A DNA stretch of 64,000 nucleotides from Undaria pinnatifida (taxonomy: Eukaryota; Sar; Phaeophyceae; Laminariales; Alariaceae): contig JABAKD010000024.1 in NCBI GenBank assembly GCA_012845835.1, positions 7,095,103-7,159,102 on the forward strand. Reading direction: 5' to 3'. Both the position numbers and the translations under genes were made by a program. This document shows, piece after piece, positions 44,691 through 56,627 of this stretch; positions within the stretch are counted from its first letter, which is position 1, and every line of letters starts with the position of its first letter. Under the pieces are notes generated by a model that did no database searches, was not told the origin of the DNA, and worked only from the letters and a program-made list of their open reading frames with translations.

Positions 44691-45265
44691 ACACTCCAGC
44701 TGTGAGATCGAAGATTTCGTCGAAACTCATCTTTGCAAGCTGTGTGTGATACTCCGATCGCGCGCATTACGAGTTGTGTGTCCTCATTAAGGATATAGGT
44801 CGGCGACTCCCCTTACAACTACAGTGTAGCTATCAGGGTCAACAGGATGATTTTAGTCAGTCTGTGCGCGGAAACTATAAAACCCGTTTCTGAGGGGGAC
44901 AAAATCTGACAGCTGTGAAGGGAAAGGGGGGGCCTGGTTTTGATCAATAGCGAGCGGGTTTGGAGGGGGGCGGGGGGGGGGGCGGGGGGGAGAAAGGGGC
45001 AATTTGTGCATGTAAGCTATAAATTCTTTCGAGGGGATAAATCTGACAGTTTTGGCACCAGTATATTATTGGGGGCGGGGGGGGTGGGGGGGGCAGCTCA
45101 ATATGTGCCTGGAAACTATACATTATTTTGAGGGGATAAATGTGACATTTTTGGAAATAATACATCAGTTTATCATGTATATCCTGGGGTAATTCGTACA
45201 ATCAGTGAGTAAAGAGAGGGTGGAGTGTTCGAGGGGGTGGGGTTGGGATGGGTTGGGGGGGGGGA
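44691..45265 (+). repeat. G-run TIR family, forward arm
   Basis: Terminal module 44691-44925, then GGCCTGGTTTTGATCAA, G runs, GGGGATAAATCTGACAG, TTTATCATGTATATCCTGGG and GAGTGTTCGAGGGGGTGGGG, in the same order as 51930-52570. Confidence 0.82.
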
Positions 45266-46400
45266 ATATTAGGGGTACCTGGTAGTATTGGGTGAACGTG
45301 TACACGAATAAATTGTGGACGATTTGTTCTAGAATCAGTAACATGGGTAAGTCATTGCGCACACGCGCATATGCACGTATGGCACGAATGATAATTTATG
45401 GTCGGTTGACTTCTGGTTATTTGTGGTATAAGATCACTCATCAGATGCTCTCCCAATGGGTGTCTTGGTGCAATCCTCCAATCCTCATTACGGTATAGGA
45501 TATGACAGGAGATGTAATGTTGATCGCCTGATCATATGGTCAGTGCTGCAAACTGTATTTTTTTGACAACTCTGTTGGTACAGGTCACAAGGCATCGTGT
45601 CTCGTTCAGCGGACACGTCGATTGAGAATCGATGCGCTTGAAATGATTATCAGATTGATGGTGATTTACGGTAGGTATAATATAGAGTTGGGGCGGTATT
45701 GTATTTGAATTTTTGACGCTGTTCTTTTTTTGGGTTCTGGATGTATTTGTGACTCTGGTCTATGTCAGGGGGATGTCGAATATGTGCTGGAAGAATAAGG
45801 GAACTATGTTTTATTTTCGGGATAAATGTACAAGAGTAGAGCCACTGTTATCAAGGTAGGCATACAAGCAGGGGGGATAAAACATCTAGTACTTGCAGCC
45901 TGCCTGATGAGCCATATACGTTTGTAATCTACGGAGACAAGATTCATGATTCAAGAATGTTCGAGCGATAGAGGATATTTGGTATTGGGAAATGAGTGTT
46001 TTCTATTGGATGGTGGTGTGTTGTCAGAATGTCAGCCACACCGCTGGAAACATGCCTTCTACGGTATGTTTAATTCTGGATTGATTCCGATGGGGTACGC
46101 CCTGTATATCAGTCTTGTTTCGGTCTCTGTTCGGTCCAGTTTTTGCCCCTGATTTGTGGGCGGCTTCTGGCCGGTCTCGACTCATCCCATATCTTGATTG
46201 TGATAATATGCTCGGATCTACGCGACTATAATAATATAATGGATTCTTCTACATAGTGATCAACATCTGGAACTTCTCTTTTATCCGCTGCCACTGCGCA
46301 ACCAAGGCCCCCGCATGAGGTGGGCCACGCGAGCAAGCCGATCCTGAGCATGGGTTTTCCTGTCACGAGGCGCAGGGCTGTCGCGTTTTTGCCATTGTTG
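45266..46400. other. No recognisable gene
   Basis: AT-rich DNA, short ORFs only. 46230-46420 reads on the minus strand as a possible leader of the retroelement whose LTR ends at 46427. Confidence 0.4.
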
Positions 46401-46401
46401 A

Positions 46402-46426
46402 ATTTTGTCCTGCCGACGACGCCAAT
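46402..46426 (-). promoter_or_regulatory. Primer-binding site complementary to tRNA-Ser 3' end
   Basis: Minus strand after the LTR: AT, then TGGCGTCGTCGGCAGGAC, complementary to a tRNA ending GTCCTGCCGACGACGCCA. A CCTGC T-stem strand, discriminator G and CCA are the pattern of eukaryotic tRNA-Ser. Confidence 0.7.
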
Positions 46427-46511
46427 TGTTAAGGTTATTAGTGGGAAATTATTCTGTTTGACCACTTGCAAACGGTTAACCAATAGCTTACCCAAACTAA
46501 GCCTTAAAACA
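46427..46511 (-). repeat. LTR of the TRIM-related family (85 bp)
   Basis: TGTTAAGG...TTAAAACA, about 80% like the 84-bp LTRs at 26368 and 26657, with the same GGTTAACCAATAGCTTACCC core. Its partner LTR was not found. Confidence 0.7.
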
Positions 46512-46544
46512 GTAGTAGTAGTAGTAGTGGTAGTAGTAGTAGTG

Positions 46545-46584
<40 letters not shown>

Positions 46585-46790
46585 AAATAGTAGGAGGAGG
46601 AGGAGGAGGAAGAGGAGGAGGAGTAGGAAGAGGAGGAGGAGGGGGAGGAGGAGGAGTAGGAGTAGAAGGAGTAAGAGTAGGAGTAGTAGGAGTAAGAGTA
46701 GGAGTAGGAGTAGCATTAACAGTAGCAGTAGCAGTAAGAGTAGGAGTACCAGTAGTCCCAGTAGTAGTGGTAGCACCAGGTAGCAGCAGC
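46509..46790. repeat. (AGT)n / (AGG)n microsatellite
   Basis: ~280 bp of AGT units with GGT and AGG variants. Long valine- and leucine-rich ORFs on both strands are artefacts. Confidence 0.95.
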
Positions 46791-46962
46791 AGTATAGGTA
46801 CCGCGTCATGTGCGACACCAACTAAACAATCACATTTCTGACCACATGCATCAAGTAGTAGCGGGTTCAGGCGGGAACACTTTCATCTGGCTCTTTCTAC
46901 GGGGATGAATGAGGAGTACATCAAGCTCTTTGGTTACCCTCAAACACATTAACAACGTGGTC

Positions 46963-47206
46963 ACGCGCTGCGATAGAGGTAGAGCTTTTCGCCTTAAATT
47001 GTTTCTGAATGACAGGGCTCCTCAACCCAAAATGGCTCTTTAATATGCCATTTTTTTTCGTGATTCTCTTTGTGCACCTAGGCCATGTGATTTTTCATCC
47101 GGCAGCAGTTTTGTTTTTCTCCAAATCAGTTTCTGGGAGAGCTCTTAAGCTCTCAAAATGAAGGAACCTCAGAAAAAAAGTGGGGAACCTTCATGGTAGC
47201 ACGCGT
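46963..47206. mobile_element. MITE, CGTGCTACGATAGAGGTGC family
   Basis: 244 bp, ACGCGCTGCGATAGAGGTAG to CTTCATGGTAGCACGCGT; closest to 24785-25025. Confidence 0.8.
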
Positions 47207-47759
47207 CCGCGTTGAACACTATATACCTCAACTCATGGCAAATCCCGCCACGTACGCGACACAAACCGAATTGTTTGCCATCAACCTTCGCCCAATCAAT
47301 TGTACAACATCCAAGTACGGCTGACATTCGCTGGTCAACCCTATCCATTACCAAGTGCCAACACATGTGACGTACTATATACAAGCATGAGCACTATTCC
47401 ACGTTACGGCACAGCATCTCCTGACCACTAATTCGTTTGCGCGTACATCAGCACAACGTGCACCCACCGTTATCACACTCTTCCCGCTGAGTACTAGTAC
47501 TACTCTTTGTTTGGAGCTATAATACACTAGCTCATGACACACGTTTCCCCAACTAAGAACAGCAGTGGGGTTCATCTATGTGAGTACGCGTAACACCATT
47601 ATTATCTAGGTGGAAACATATTGATACGTGTGTTACCTGTGTCTCCCTTTTCGCCTTGCGACGCCCTCGGGATTTCACGTCACCCACATCCCGAAGGGGA
47701 ACCTTGTATATATAGTCTATACAGGATACACTTTTAGATATACTGAATATATATGCATT

Positions 47760-47995
47760 TTTCCTTCCACAGCTGTCAGGTTTTGTCCTCCTCAAAAAGG
47801 GTATTTTTCTCGTTTCGGTGCACATGTACTAATTAACTTCACCCTGTTGGCCCTTGTACAAGCTACACTGCTGTAGTTCCAAGGGGAGTCGCCGACCTAT
47901 ATACTTAATTATTAATATAGGACACACCCACTAATACGCGCGATCGGCGTATGTATCACACACAGCTTGCAAATATGAGTTTCGACGAAATCTTC
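47760..47995 (-). repeat. TIR-end module, reverse, split by an insertion
   Basis: Module runs to GACGAAATCTTC at 47995 and resumes as GATCTCACAGCTGGAG at 50923. The intervening 2.9 kb is an insertion. Confidence 0.8.
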
Positions 47996-48039
47996 CAAGG
48001 TGATGTTCTGTATAGTTCGTAGATTCCGGGTAAGGGTAT

Positions 48040-48400
48040 GTTAGTCTTACAGAACTTCCAGAAGTTTCGGGTACGGATATGATAGTATTACAGAACTTTC
48101 AGAAGTTCCGGGTATTGTGACACTGGCGTACAGAACTCACAGAAGTTCCGGGCGGGTACGAAAGGTGCTATACCCTGGGTATTTTGCCACGGGGTGTACA
48201 GAACTCACAGAAGTTCCGGGTACGGGTATGAATGCCGTACAGAACTAACATAAGTTCGGGTACGGGTATGAAAGTCTTGCAGAACTTCCAGAAGTTCCGA
48301 GTATTGTGGCACGGGCGTACAAAACTTCCAGGGGTTCCGGGTACGGGTATAAATGCCCTACAGAACTTACGGAAGTTCCGGGTACGGGTAATACCCGGGC
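48040..48400 (+). repeat. ~60-bp minisatellite, left array
   Basis: Unit like GTACAGAACTTCCAGAAGTT, then CCGGGTACGGGTATGAA, about six units. Confidence 0.85.
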
Positions 48401-48453
48401 AAATGCACACCCCCTCGGGGGAAAGTTCGATTTAAAGTGGAGGATTTAATCAA

Positions 48454-49775
48454 GGGCAATAACCAAAAACGGGTATACCCGGTCACTTTCCTACCAAAAA
48501 CGGGTACACTCTAAAATCAAGTGAAAAACGCACCCCACGAGCCACGCGATTGGTCAGAAAACATTTGTACCTGGTTTTGAGGGATAATGTCCCGGGTACA
48601 CCCATAAATGACCATTATGTTTGGCTTTCTCCCGTTTTGGATTGTATCTAAGCCAATCAGATGCCTTCATATACATTATACCCAATCAGAGGTAATGCAT
48701 TGATCCCCTATATTTCGAACGTCGCTTTCGCTGGGATGGAACGCCATCGTGGTGCCTGAAAGAAAGGCCAAGAGGTTCACAGCAGCTTCGACCCCCTTCC
48801 ACATTAAACATCACTTCACCCCTGTCACACACGTAGCTGAAGAAGGCAACCAAGCAGGAAACTGGCGTACCTGTATCCGTCAGCGCCGCCACGCGTGCCC
48901 ACAGCAACATCCTCCTTACTGGTGCCACCGAGGTTGCCAACTCGTACCATGATTTTTGCCCCAGGCGTACTTTCAGGCTCTCTCCGACGCGTCGTACAGG
49001 GAGTGTTTTTCATGAATACCTGGTGCCTGGTATCATATCGATAGGGACAATCATATGCCAGGTACCAGATATACGTAAAAAGGCCAATACGTGAAAGAAA
49101 AACTGAAAGGTTTCGTCATCTACATAATACCTGGTATATGTCTACACGGACTTGATATGCGAGTTAATGTGAGAACAACAACAACAACAGCAACAACAAC
49201 AACACGTGCTGAGGGGCCGATCATACTGGCTCGTATGATACAATTACGAGCCTACAATTACTGCTAAATGATCATATCGTACAACAGTCCATGTTCGACG
49301 AGTACTATGTGGTAGTATGTGGTACATATCGTAGTACGAGTACGAATGAGTGTGATCACAACAACAAATACACCGATTTCATTATCGCTCGCTCGTTCGC
49401 TCGCCCGCCGTCGCTCTTGTTACTACTATGTCCCATGGTCATAGGGATAACACTCTGTTTTGAAGTGATGAATACAGTAGTAGTAGTAGTACAAGTTTGA
49501 CGAGAATACTCGTATACGTGTACATATCGTAGTATGATACGAGTACGAAGAATGAGGGTGATCATGACAACAAATGCATGCATTCAATGACCAACAACAC
49601 AACAGACATATACCTTGTACGAGTACACCTCATGTCTAGCGTCAGCAGGCCAAAAAACGAGAGGTTCATTGACTGGCAGTCGCGTGGCTCGTGGGGTGCG
49701 TTTTTCACTTGATTTCAAAGTGTAACCGTTTTCGAGAAAAAAGTGACCGGGTATACCCGTTTTTGGTTATTGCCC
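48454..49775. mobile_element. Mutator-like (MULE) non-autonomous element, 1322 bp
   Basis: Inverted repeats of ~105 bp: left GGGCAATAACCAAAAACGGG at 48454, right ...CCGTTTTTGGTTATTGCCC ending 49775. The inner TIR parts match over AAGTGAAAAACGCACCCCAC. The 9-bp TTTAATCAA flanks both sides exactly (48445-48453, 49776-49784). Long TIRs with a 9-bp duplication are the Mutator signature. No transposase. The interior has a GC-rich stretch around 48690-48960 that may be captured host sequence (unidentified) and a CAA microsatellite at 49170-49203. Confidence 0.88.
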
Positions 49776-50559
49776 TTTAATCAAACTTGAATGGATGGCA
49801 TGTTTTCACTCATGTCCCCGAGGCAATCTGTCGTAGCTTTTAGGGGATTATGAATTATCGACAAAACCACTACCGAGAGAAGCGACAAAAATCTTGAACC
49901 TCAATGAGTGGCGACCGCTACAACAGCCGCGCTCACGGATATACTGCCCTATGATCATACCATAGCGTACCCCGACTGTGGCGCTTCAAAACAACAAATG
50001 GCGGTCGCAAGCCCGTATTTGCCACCACAGCTCGATAAGCCAAGTGCCTCGACAAAGAAGAAGCGAAACTACCGAAAACACAGAAGATACTTCGAGACGT
50101 CGATGGTTGCTGCATCGCCATCAAGGCAGGTATATGTATTATTCCGATCGGAACATACATTGACAATATGCAACACGTGGTTTGCCGATAGACGCCAAGT
50201 TCGTACCAGGCATGTTTCCACCGAAGTGAATCCAATTCAATTCGATTCATGAAAAATGAATATTTGTGATATCAAAAGTGTCCTTCGTTAGTATAATACG
50301 TGCCCATGGGTTAGAAACAAGAAAAAACATGAGACAGGACCTACAGCAGTAGTAGGTGCTACCATCATATACGATACGTACTGCTACTGCGGTCAATTCA
50401 GTGATCGGTTGGTTTCACTGACGACAACATATGACACCATAATAGAATGCATAATCAGTAATACACTCTTTGGGTTATTAAACCTAAATTAATGCATGTG
50501 GGCTCTCTGGGTATTGCAACAAAGGTATACCCGTGCCTTGGGTATTGTTTGTGCCACAG

Positions 50560-50860
50560 TCTTACAGAACTCACAGCAGTTCCGGGTTAAAGTATAGGGA
50601 TCTTACAGAACTTACAGAAAATCCGGTTACGGTACGGCAGTGCCACAGAACTCACGGAAGTTCCGGGTATTGTGGCACGGGAGTACAGAACTCACATACC
50701 TTGCGAGAATGATATACCCGTACCCAGGCATTTATTTGTGGCACTGGCGTACAGAACTTCTAGAAGTTCCGGGTACGGGTATGTATGTCGTACAGAACTT
50801 CCACAAGTTCCGGGTACGGGTATGAATGTCCTACAGAACTCACAGAAGTTCTCTTGTAGG
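50560..50860 (+). repeat. ~60-bp minisatellite, right array
   Basis: Same unit and orientation as 48040-48400 (e.g. GTACAGAACTTCTAGAAGTT at 50748). Confidence 0.85.
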
Positions 50861-51039
50861 GTAATACCCGGGGTAAATACCCCGGGTACGGTTTGCGCGT
50901 ACCCTCTACCTAACCCAACCTTGATCTCACAGCTGGAGGAGTGTTTATTTATATTTTCAAATAATATATGTACTTGGCACTCATGATCACGCTGAACATG
51001 AATTATGATCATTTTCTGGAAAAAATGTACCAGGGAGTA

Positions 51040-51345
51040 CAATCCTCCCACCACCCCCACCCCCACCCGCACCCCCACCCCCTCGAACACTCCACCCTCT
51101 ACTCACTGTTTGCACGACTTACAGGATATATATGAGGGTTTTCATAGTTTCCGTGCACAGACCGCCTAGCATTACCCTGTTGACCCTGATAGCTACACTG
51201 TAGTTGCAAGGGGAGTCGCCGACCTATATCATTATCGAGGACACGCGACCCGTGATACGCGCGATCGGAGTATCACACACAGCTTGCAAAGAGGAGTTTC
51301 GGCAAAATATTCGATCTCACAGCTGGAGTGTATGTTAGTTTTTAA
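51040..51345 (-). repeat. G-run TIR family, reverse arm with internal deletion
   Basis: CCCCTCGAACACTCCACCCT and CGACTTACAGGATATATATG joined to the terminal module, ending GATCTCACAGCTGGAGTGTA near 51331. Confidence 0.7.
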
Positions 51346-51419
51346 CATATATATACTCGTAATAAACAGGTAGGTGCAATCTTTCCCCAACCGTGAGATA
51401 TATCCCCCTACCTAAACGG

Positions 51420-51900
51420 ATTTATAGGGTCAACGCACCGATTGAGCTGCCCCGCCCGTCCCCGCCCCCCGCATGATAAACTGGTGCATTCTTTCCTAAA
51501 CCATCAGATTTATCAATTTATAGTTTCCACGCACAAATTGAGCTTCCCCGCCCGTCCCGCCCCCCACCCCCCCCCCCCGCTCCCTCTTGATCAAAATCAG
51601 GCCCCCACGTCCTCAATAACTCCGCCTCCCCTCACCGGTTATTCGACTTACAGGATTCACTTGATACAATGATGCATTTCCTTCCACAGCTGTCAGATTT
51701 TGTCCCCCTCAGAAACGGGTTTTGTAGTTTCCGCGCACAGACTGACTGATAATATCACCCTCTTGACCCTGATAGCTACACTGTATGTAGTTGCAAGGGG
51801 AGTCGCCGACCTATATCCTTAATGATGAGGACACACAACCCGTAATACGCGCGATCGGAGTAAAAACACACTTCATCCAGCTGTGAGATCGAAGACTTTG
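51420..51900 (-). repeat. G-run TIR family, reverse arm, truncated end
   Basis: C-rich arm and module up to CGCGATCGGAGTA, then a short forward end ACACTTCATCCAGCTGTGAG; sits head to head with the element that starts at 51930. Confidence 0.72.
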
Positions 51901-52554
51901 TCGAAGCATATATTATAAAAAATGAAAATACACTCCAGCTGTGAGATCGAAGATTTCGTCGAAACTCATCTTTGCAAGCTGTGTGTGATACTCCGATCGC
52001 GCGTATTACGAGTTGTGTGTCCTCATTAAGGATATAGGTCGGCGACTCCCCTTACAACTACAGTGTACCTATCAGGGTCAACAGGGTGATGGTAGTCAGT
52101 CTGTGCGCGGAAACTATAAAACCCGTTTCTGAGGGGGACAAAATCTGACAGCTGTGGAGGGAAATGTATCCTTTGATCAAGTGAATCTTGTAAGTCGAAT
52201 AACCGGTGAGGGGGGGGGGGCGGAGTTTTGAAGGACGTGGGGGCCTGGTTTTGATCAAAAGCGAGCGGGTTTGGAGGGGGAGGGGGGGGGGGGGGGGGGG
52301 GGGGGAGGGGGGGCAATTTGTGCATGTAAGCTATATATCCTTTCAAGGGGATAAATCTGACGGTTTTGGCACCAGTTTTTTTTTTTTTTTTTTTTGGGGG
52401 GGGGGGGCAGCTCAATATGTATGTGCGTGGAAACGTTACATTATTTTGTGGGGATAAATGTGACGGTTTTGGAAATAATGCATCAGTTTATCATGTATAT
52501 CCTGGGGTAAGTCGTACAATCAGTGAGTAAAGAGAGGGTGGAGTGTTCGAGGGG

Positions 52555-52795
52555 GTGGGGTTGGGATGGGTTGGGGGTAGGGGCGGGGGGGGGCGGGGGG
52601 GAGGGAGGGGGGGGGGGGGGGGGGGCGGGGGGGGGGGGGGCGGGGGGGGGGGGCGGGAGGGGGGGGGCGGGAGGGGGGGGGCGGGAGGGGGGGGGCGGGG
52701 GGGGGGGGCGGGGGGGGGGGGGCGGGGGGGGGGGGGGCGGGGTGGGGGGGGCGGGGGGGGGGGGGGCGGGTCGGGGGGGGCGGGGGAAGGAAGGG
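52555..52795 (+). repeat. (G)nC minisatellite / G-run array
   Basis: ~240 bp of G runs (7-18) broken by single C or GA/GT. Translates as polyglycine on one strand; not coding. Confidence 0.95.
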
Positions 52796-55174
52796 CTTCA
52801 GGTGAGGGGTTTGTTATACGTGTGGTGCTAGGTCTAGGCGATGGTGCGGGTGATGGGGAAGAAGGGGGCGTTCGAGGCGAGGGGGGTGGGGGGGGAACAC
52901 AGCGGCATGGATGGCTCTCGAAAGATAATGAGGTGATATCCTGTGCGTGAAGTGTTTATTAATCCGGCGGATTTCGATATTTGGTGGGGCGTTTGAGTAA
53001 GGGAGAGCAAGAAGGGGGGGGGGGGGGGGCGGGGGGGATTTTGTAGGAGGTTTAGGTCACAAATTATATTCAAGCATATATAAATCAAGTGCGCTGCTCG
53101 ATAACCTGTTCCTGACCGTCGTTATACTGAATAATCTTCGGGTGCGTCTTCTCTGTGTCAGGTGTGTGAGGAATTTCTTTGTCGTTTTTCAAGCAAGCGG
53201 TTGCGTTGGCATATACTACCTGGCTTGATGTAAAGGAAAGGAACACCACTCAGCGATCATCTACTACATGTTAGGGCATGTTTTCATGAACACCACTAAC
53301 AAGAGCACCAGACATGGACGCGACATCTACAGGACTACAACATCTTCGACGACAGTGGGAAGAAAACAGGACGTATAAGCGTACACTATATATAGTCTAT
53401 AATAATGTGAAAAGTAAGTACAGACAGGGATGTTAACACTGCGGTAAACCACACGACCAACCTATTACGCAGGGTATTTCGTGCCTCCATCCGCTTACAT
53501 GATTGCCTGACAACCTCTACCATTCCAAACGCAGTGGAATGTGCCTAACGAAGTAAAGTCACCCTCGCGTTCAATAGTGGGGACATCGCATGTCCACGTG
53601 AGACAACCTTTACGAAACGCAGTAGCATATGCCTGACGAAGTAAAGTCACCCTCGCGTTCAATAGTACAGTAGTGACATCGCATATATATGACGTTGCAT
53701 GCCCACATCAACTGCTGTATTTGTAAGATGTATCTCTGTCTTAGAATTGGCGACGTCAGAGCCCCACAGCGGCACGGTAAAAAACATGGACGTGAAATCG
53801 TACATTTGAGACAATAATAAGTTGAAAAGGAAGCACAGGCAGACCTGATAAAGTTGCGATAAACCACACTGCCGACCCATCGCATACCCTCCTGAGACGA
53901 CCTCTACGAAACACAGTACCATTTACCTCACGAAGTAAAATCACCCTCGCGATCAATAGTGATGACATCGCATATATATGACATCACATACCCACCTCGC
54001 CTGATGTATTTGTAGGACGTATCTCTGACTTGAAATTGACGACCGCAGAGCCCCACATCGACAAGGTAAAATCATAGGCGTGAAATCGTACATTTATTTG
54101 AGACAAAAATAATTTGGAAAAGGAATCACAGGCAGATGTGTTAAAATTGCGGTAAACAACCTTACCAACCCATTACGTAGGGTATTTCGTACATACCGTC
54201 GGCATGATCGCCTCCCAACCTATGCCAAGCGAAGCATTACTAACGAGGTAACGTAATTGAGCGCTGTGTATACCAAGTATGACTAACGAGGTAACGTAAT
54301 TGAGCACATGTATACCAAGCGTTCCTTTAAAACTGACGATTCGCATCCCTCCCTCTAATGCTCAATGGCGGAGACAGTACATGGCCACATACATCACCTC
54401 GCATGCTGTATTTAGCAATACGTATCTCTTTCGTATAATTAGCGATGTCAGAAAATAATGGTAACTGTATGATGATGGTGACAAACAGTGAGTGCATGAC
54501 CACGTCACCTCGCCTGTTGTATTTGACAATACGTATCTCTTCCTTATAATTAGCGATGTCAGAAAATAATGGTACCTACAAATATTCTATAAAATATTCT
54601 AGCTTTCGATCGATGTATCATACAACAACAAATTATGAAGATTTAACACGTTATTTACTACACTTAAACACTGGGTTGCATGCTGCATCTGACATCAAAC
54701 CTTCTAGAATAGTAAACATTACAAGCCAGATGATATCAAAGGATGTCTTATTGCTTCAATCGTCAGGTTTGTCCCCTTTGAGGATTTATAGTTTCCGCGC
54801 ACATATTGAAATGTCCCGCCCCCCGCCCCCCCCCCCCCCCTCCCCTCCCCCCTCCACTGACCCCTCTTGTTCATAAAAAAACCCCAACCCTCCCCCCCCG
54901 CCCCTCCGTCCCCCGAATTCCCCCCCCCTTCCGTCTAGTTTGTCCAAACGCCCCACTCACAATCAAAATCGGCCTGAGTAATAAACACCTATACGAAGTT
55001 GATATCACGTCATTATCTTTCTGACCATCCATGACGTAGTTTTCAATTATTTTGCCCCCCCCAACCCCCCCCCTCCCCCCCCCCCCTCCAACGCCCCCTC
55101 TTTTCGACCACCTGCACGATCGCCTAGACCTAGCACCACGCGTTAAAACAAGCTGTACATATCTTTGATCCCAC

Positions 55175-55179
55175 AGCCG

Positions 55180-55216
<37 letters not shown>

Positions 55217-55255
55217 ACCCACCCCCCCCCCCCCACCCCCCCCCCCCCCCCTCTC
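55175..55255 (-). repeat. C-run array in the right arm
   Basis: Nearly 75 consecutive C with two A interruptions; mirror of G runs in the left arm. Confidence 0.9.
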
Positions 55256-56627
55256 TTGCTCTCCCTTACTCAACGCCCCACCAAATATCGAAATCCGCCA
55301 CATCAATAAACACTTCACGCACAGGATATCACCTCATTATCTTTCGAGAGCCATCCATGCCGAGGTGTGCCCCCCCCCCCCCCCGCTCGAACGCCCCCTC
55401 CTTCCCCATCACCGCACCATCGCCTAGACCTAGCACCACACGTATAAAAACCCCTCACCTAAAGCCCTTCCTCCCCCCCCCCCCACCCTCCAACGCCCCT
55501 CTTTTCCGACCACCTGCACGATCGCCTAGACCTAGCACCACGCGTATAACAAGCTGCTACATATCTTTGATCTCACTGCCGAAGTGTATTTGAATATTAT
55601 GTGACCTAAACCTCCTACAAAATAACCCCCCCCCCCCCCCCCCCCCCCCCCCTCTTGCTCTCCTTACTCAAACGCCCCCACCAAATATCGAAATCCGCCA
55701 CATTAATAAACACTTCACGCACAGGATATCACCTCATTATCTTTCGAGAGCCATCCATGCCGCTGTGTCCCCCCCCCCCCCCCCCCCCCCGCCTCGAACG
55801 CCCCCTTTCTCCCCATCACCCGCACCATCGCCTAGACCTAGCACCACACGTATAACAAACCCCTCACCTAAAGCCCTTCCTCCCCCCCCCCCGCCCCCCC
55901 CCCACCCCCACACCCCCCACCTTCCCCCCAACCCATCCCAATCCCACCCCCTCGAACACTCCACCCTCTCTTTACTCACTGATTGTACGACTTACCCCAG
56001 GATATACATGATAAACTGATGTATTATTTCCAAAACCGTCACATTTATCCCCTCAAAATAGTGTATAGTTTCCAGGCACATATTGAGCTGCCCCACACGA
56101 CCCCCCCCCCCCCCGCCCCCAATAATATACTGATGCCAAAACCGTCAGATTTATCCCCTCGAAAGGATTTATAGCTTACATGCACAAATTGCCCCCTTTC
56201 CCCGCCCCCCCCCTCCTCCAAACCCGCTCGCTTTTGATCAAAACCAGGCCCCCACGTCCTTCAAAACTCCGCCCCACCCCCTCACCGGTTATTCGACTTA
56301 CAAGATTCACTTGATCAAAGGTTACATTTCCCTTCACAGCTATCAGATTTTGTCCCCCTCAGAAACGGGTTTAATAGTTTCCGCGCACAGACTGACTAAA
56401 ATCATCCTGTTGACCCTGATAGCTACACTGTAGTTGTAAGGGGAGTCGCCGACCTATATCCTTAATGAGGACACACAACTCGTAATACGCGCGATCGGAG
56501 TATCACACACAGCTTGCAAAGATGAGTTTCGACGAAATATTCGATCTCACAGCTGGAGTGTATTTTCATTTTATATAATATATTTGTATAAAAACCAGGC
56601 CCCCACGTCCTTCAAAACTCCGCCCCC

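Larger units (their letters stand above)
47996..50922. mobile_element. 2.9-kb composite insertion with terminal minisatellites
   Basis: Splits a TIR-end module. Both ends (48040-48400, 50560-50860) carry the same ~60-bp minisatellite in the same orientation; the extreme ends CAAGGTGATGTT and AACCCAACCTTG are weakly inverted. Centre holds a Mutator-like element. No transposase ORF. No clear target duplication. Confidence 0.6.
51930..56575. mobile_element. Large non-autonomous TIR element with G/C-run arms, 4.65 kb
   Basis: Left arm 51930-53085 and right arm ~54770-56575 are long inverted repeats. Both start ACACTCCAGCTGTGAGATCG, preceded by ATGAAAAT in an AT-rich flank. Each arm is a ~240-bp terminal module followed by unique 60-150-bp blocks separated by G runs (C on the right arm). 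The internal region 53090-54770 has four tandem units with TATCTCT..AATTRGCGAYGTCAGA. No transposase-like ORF anywhere. The right arm has extra duplicated blocks (AGGATATCACCTCATTATCT occurs three times). Family relations to named superfamilies are unknown. Confidence 0.75.

Noticed and set aside
46320-46841. Valine-rich (+) and leucine-rich (-) ORFs of 100-170 codons
   Set aside because: Product of the AGT/AGG microsatellite.
48040-50860. Heat-shock-element-like GAACTTCCAGAAGTTC sites
   Set aside because: The GAA/TTC spacing is one base, not two, and the sites are minisatellite units far from any gene.
48000-50900. CRISPR-like array
   Set aside because: Units are contiguous minisatellite repeats without unique spacers, in a eukaryotic context.
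52523-52950. Long glycine-rich ORFs
   Set aside because: Direct translation of G-run arrays; no start context, no conserved residues.
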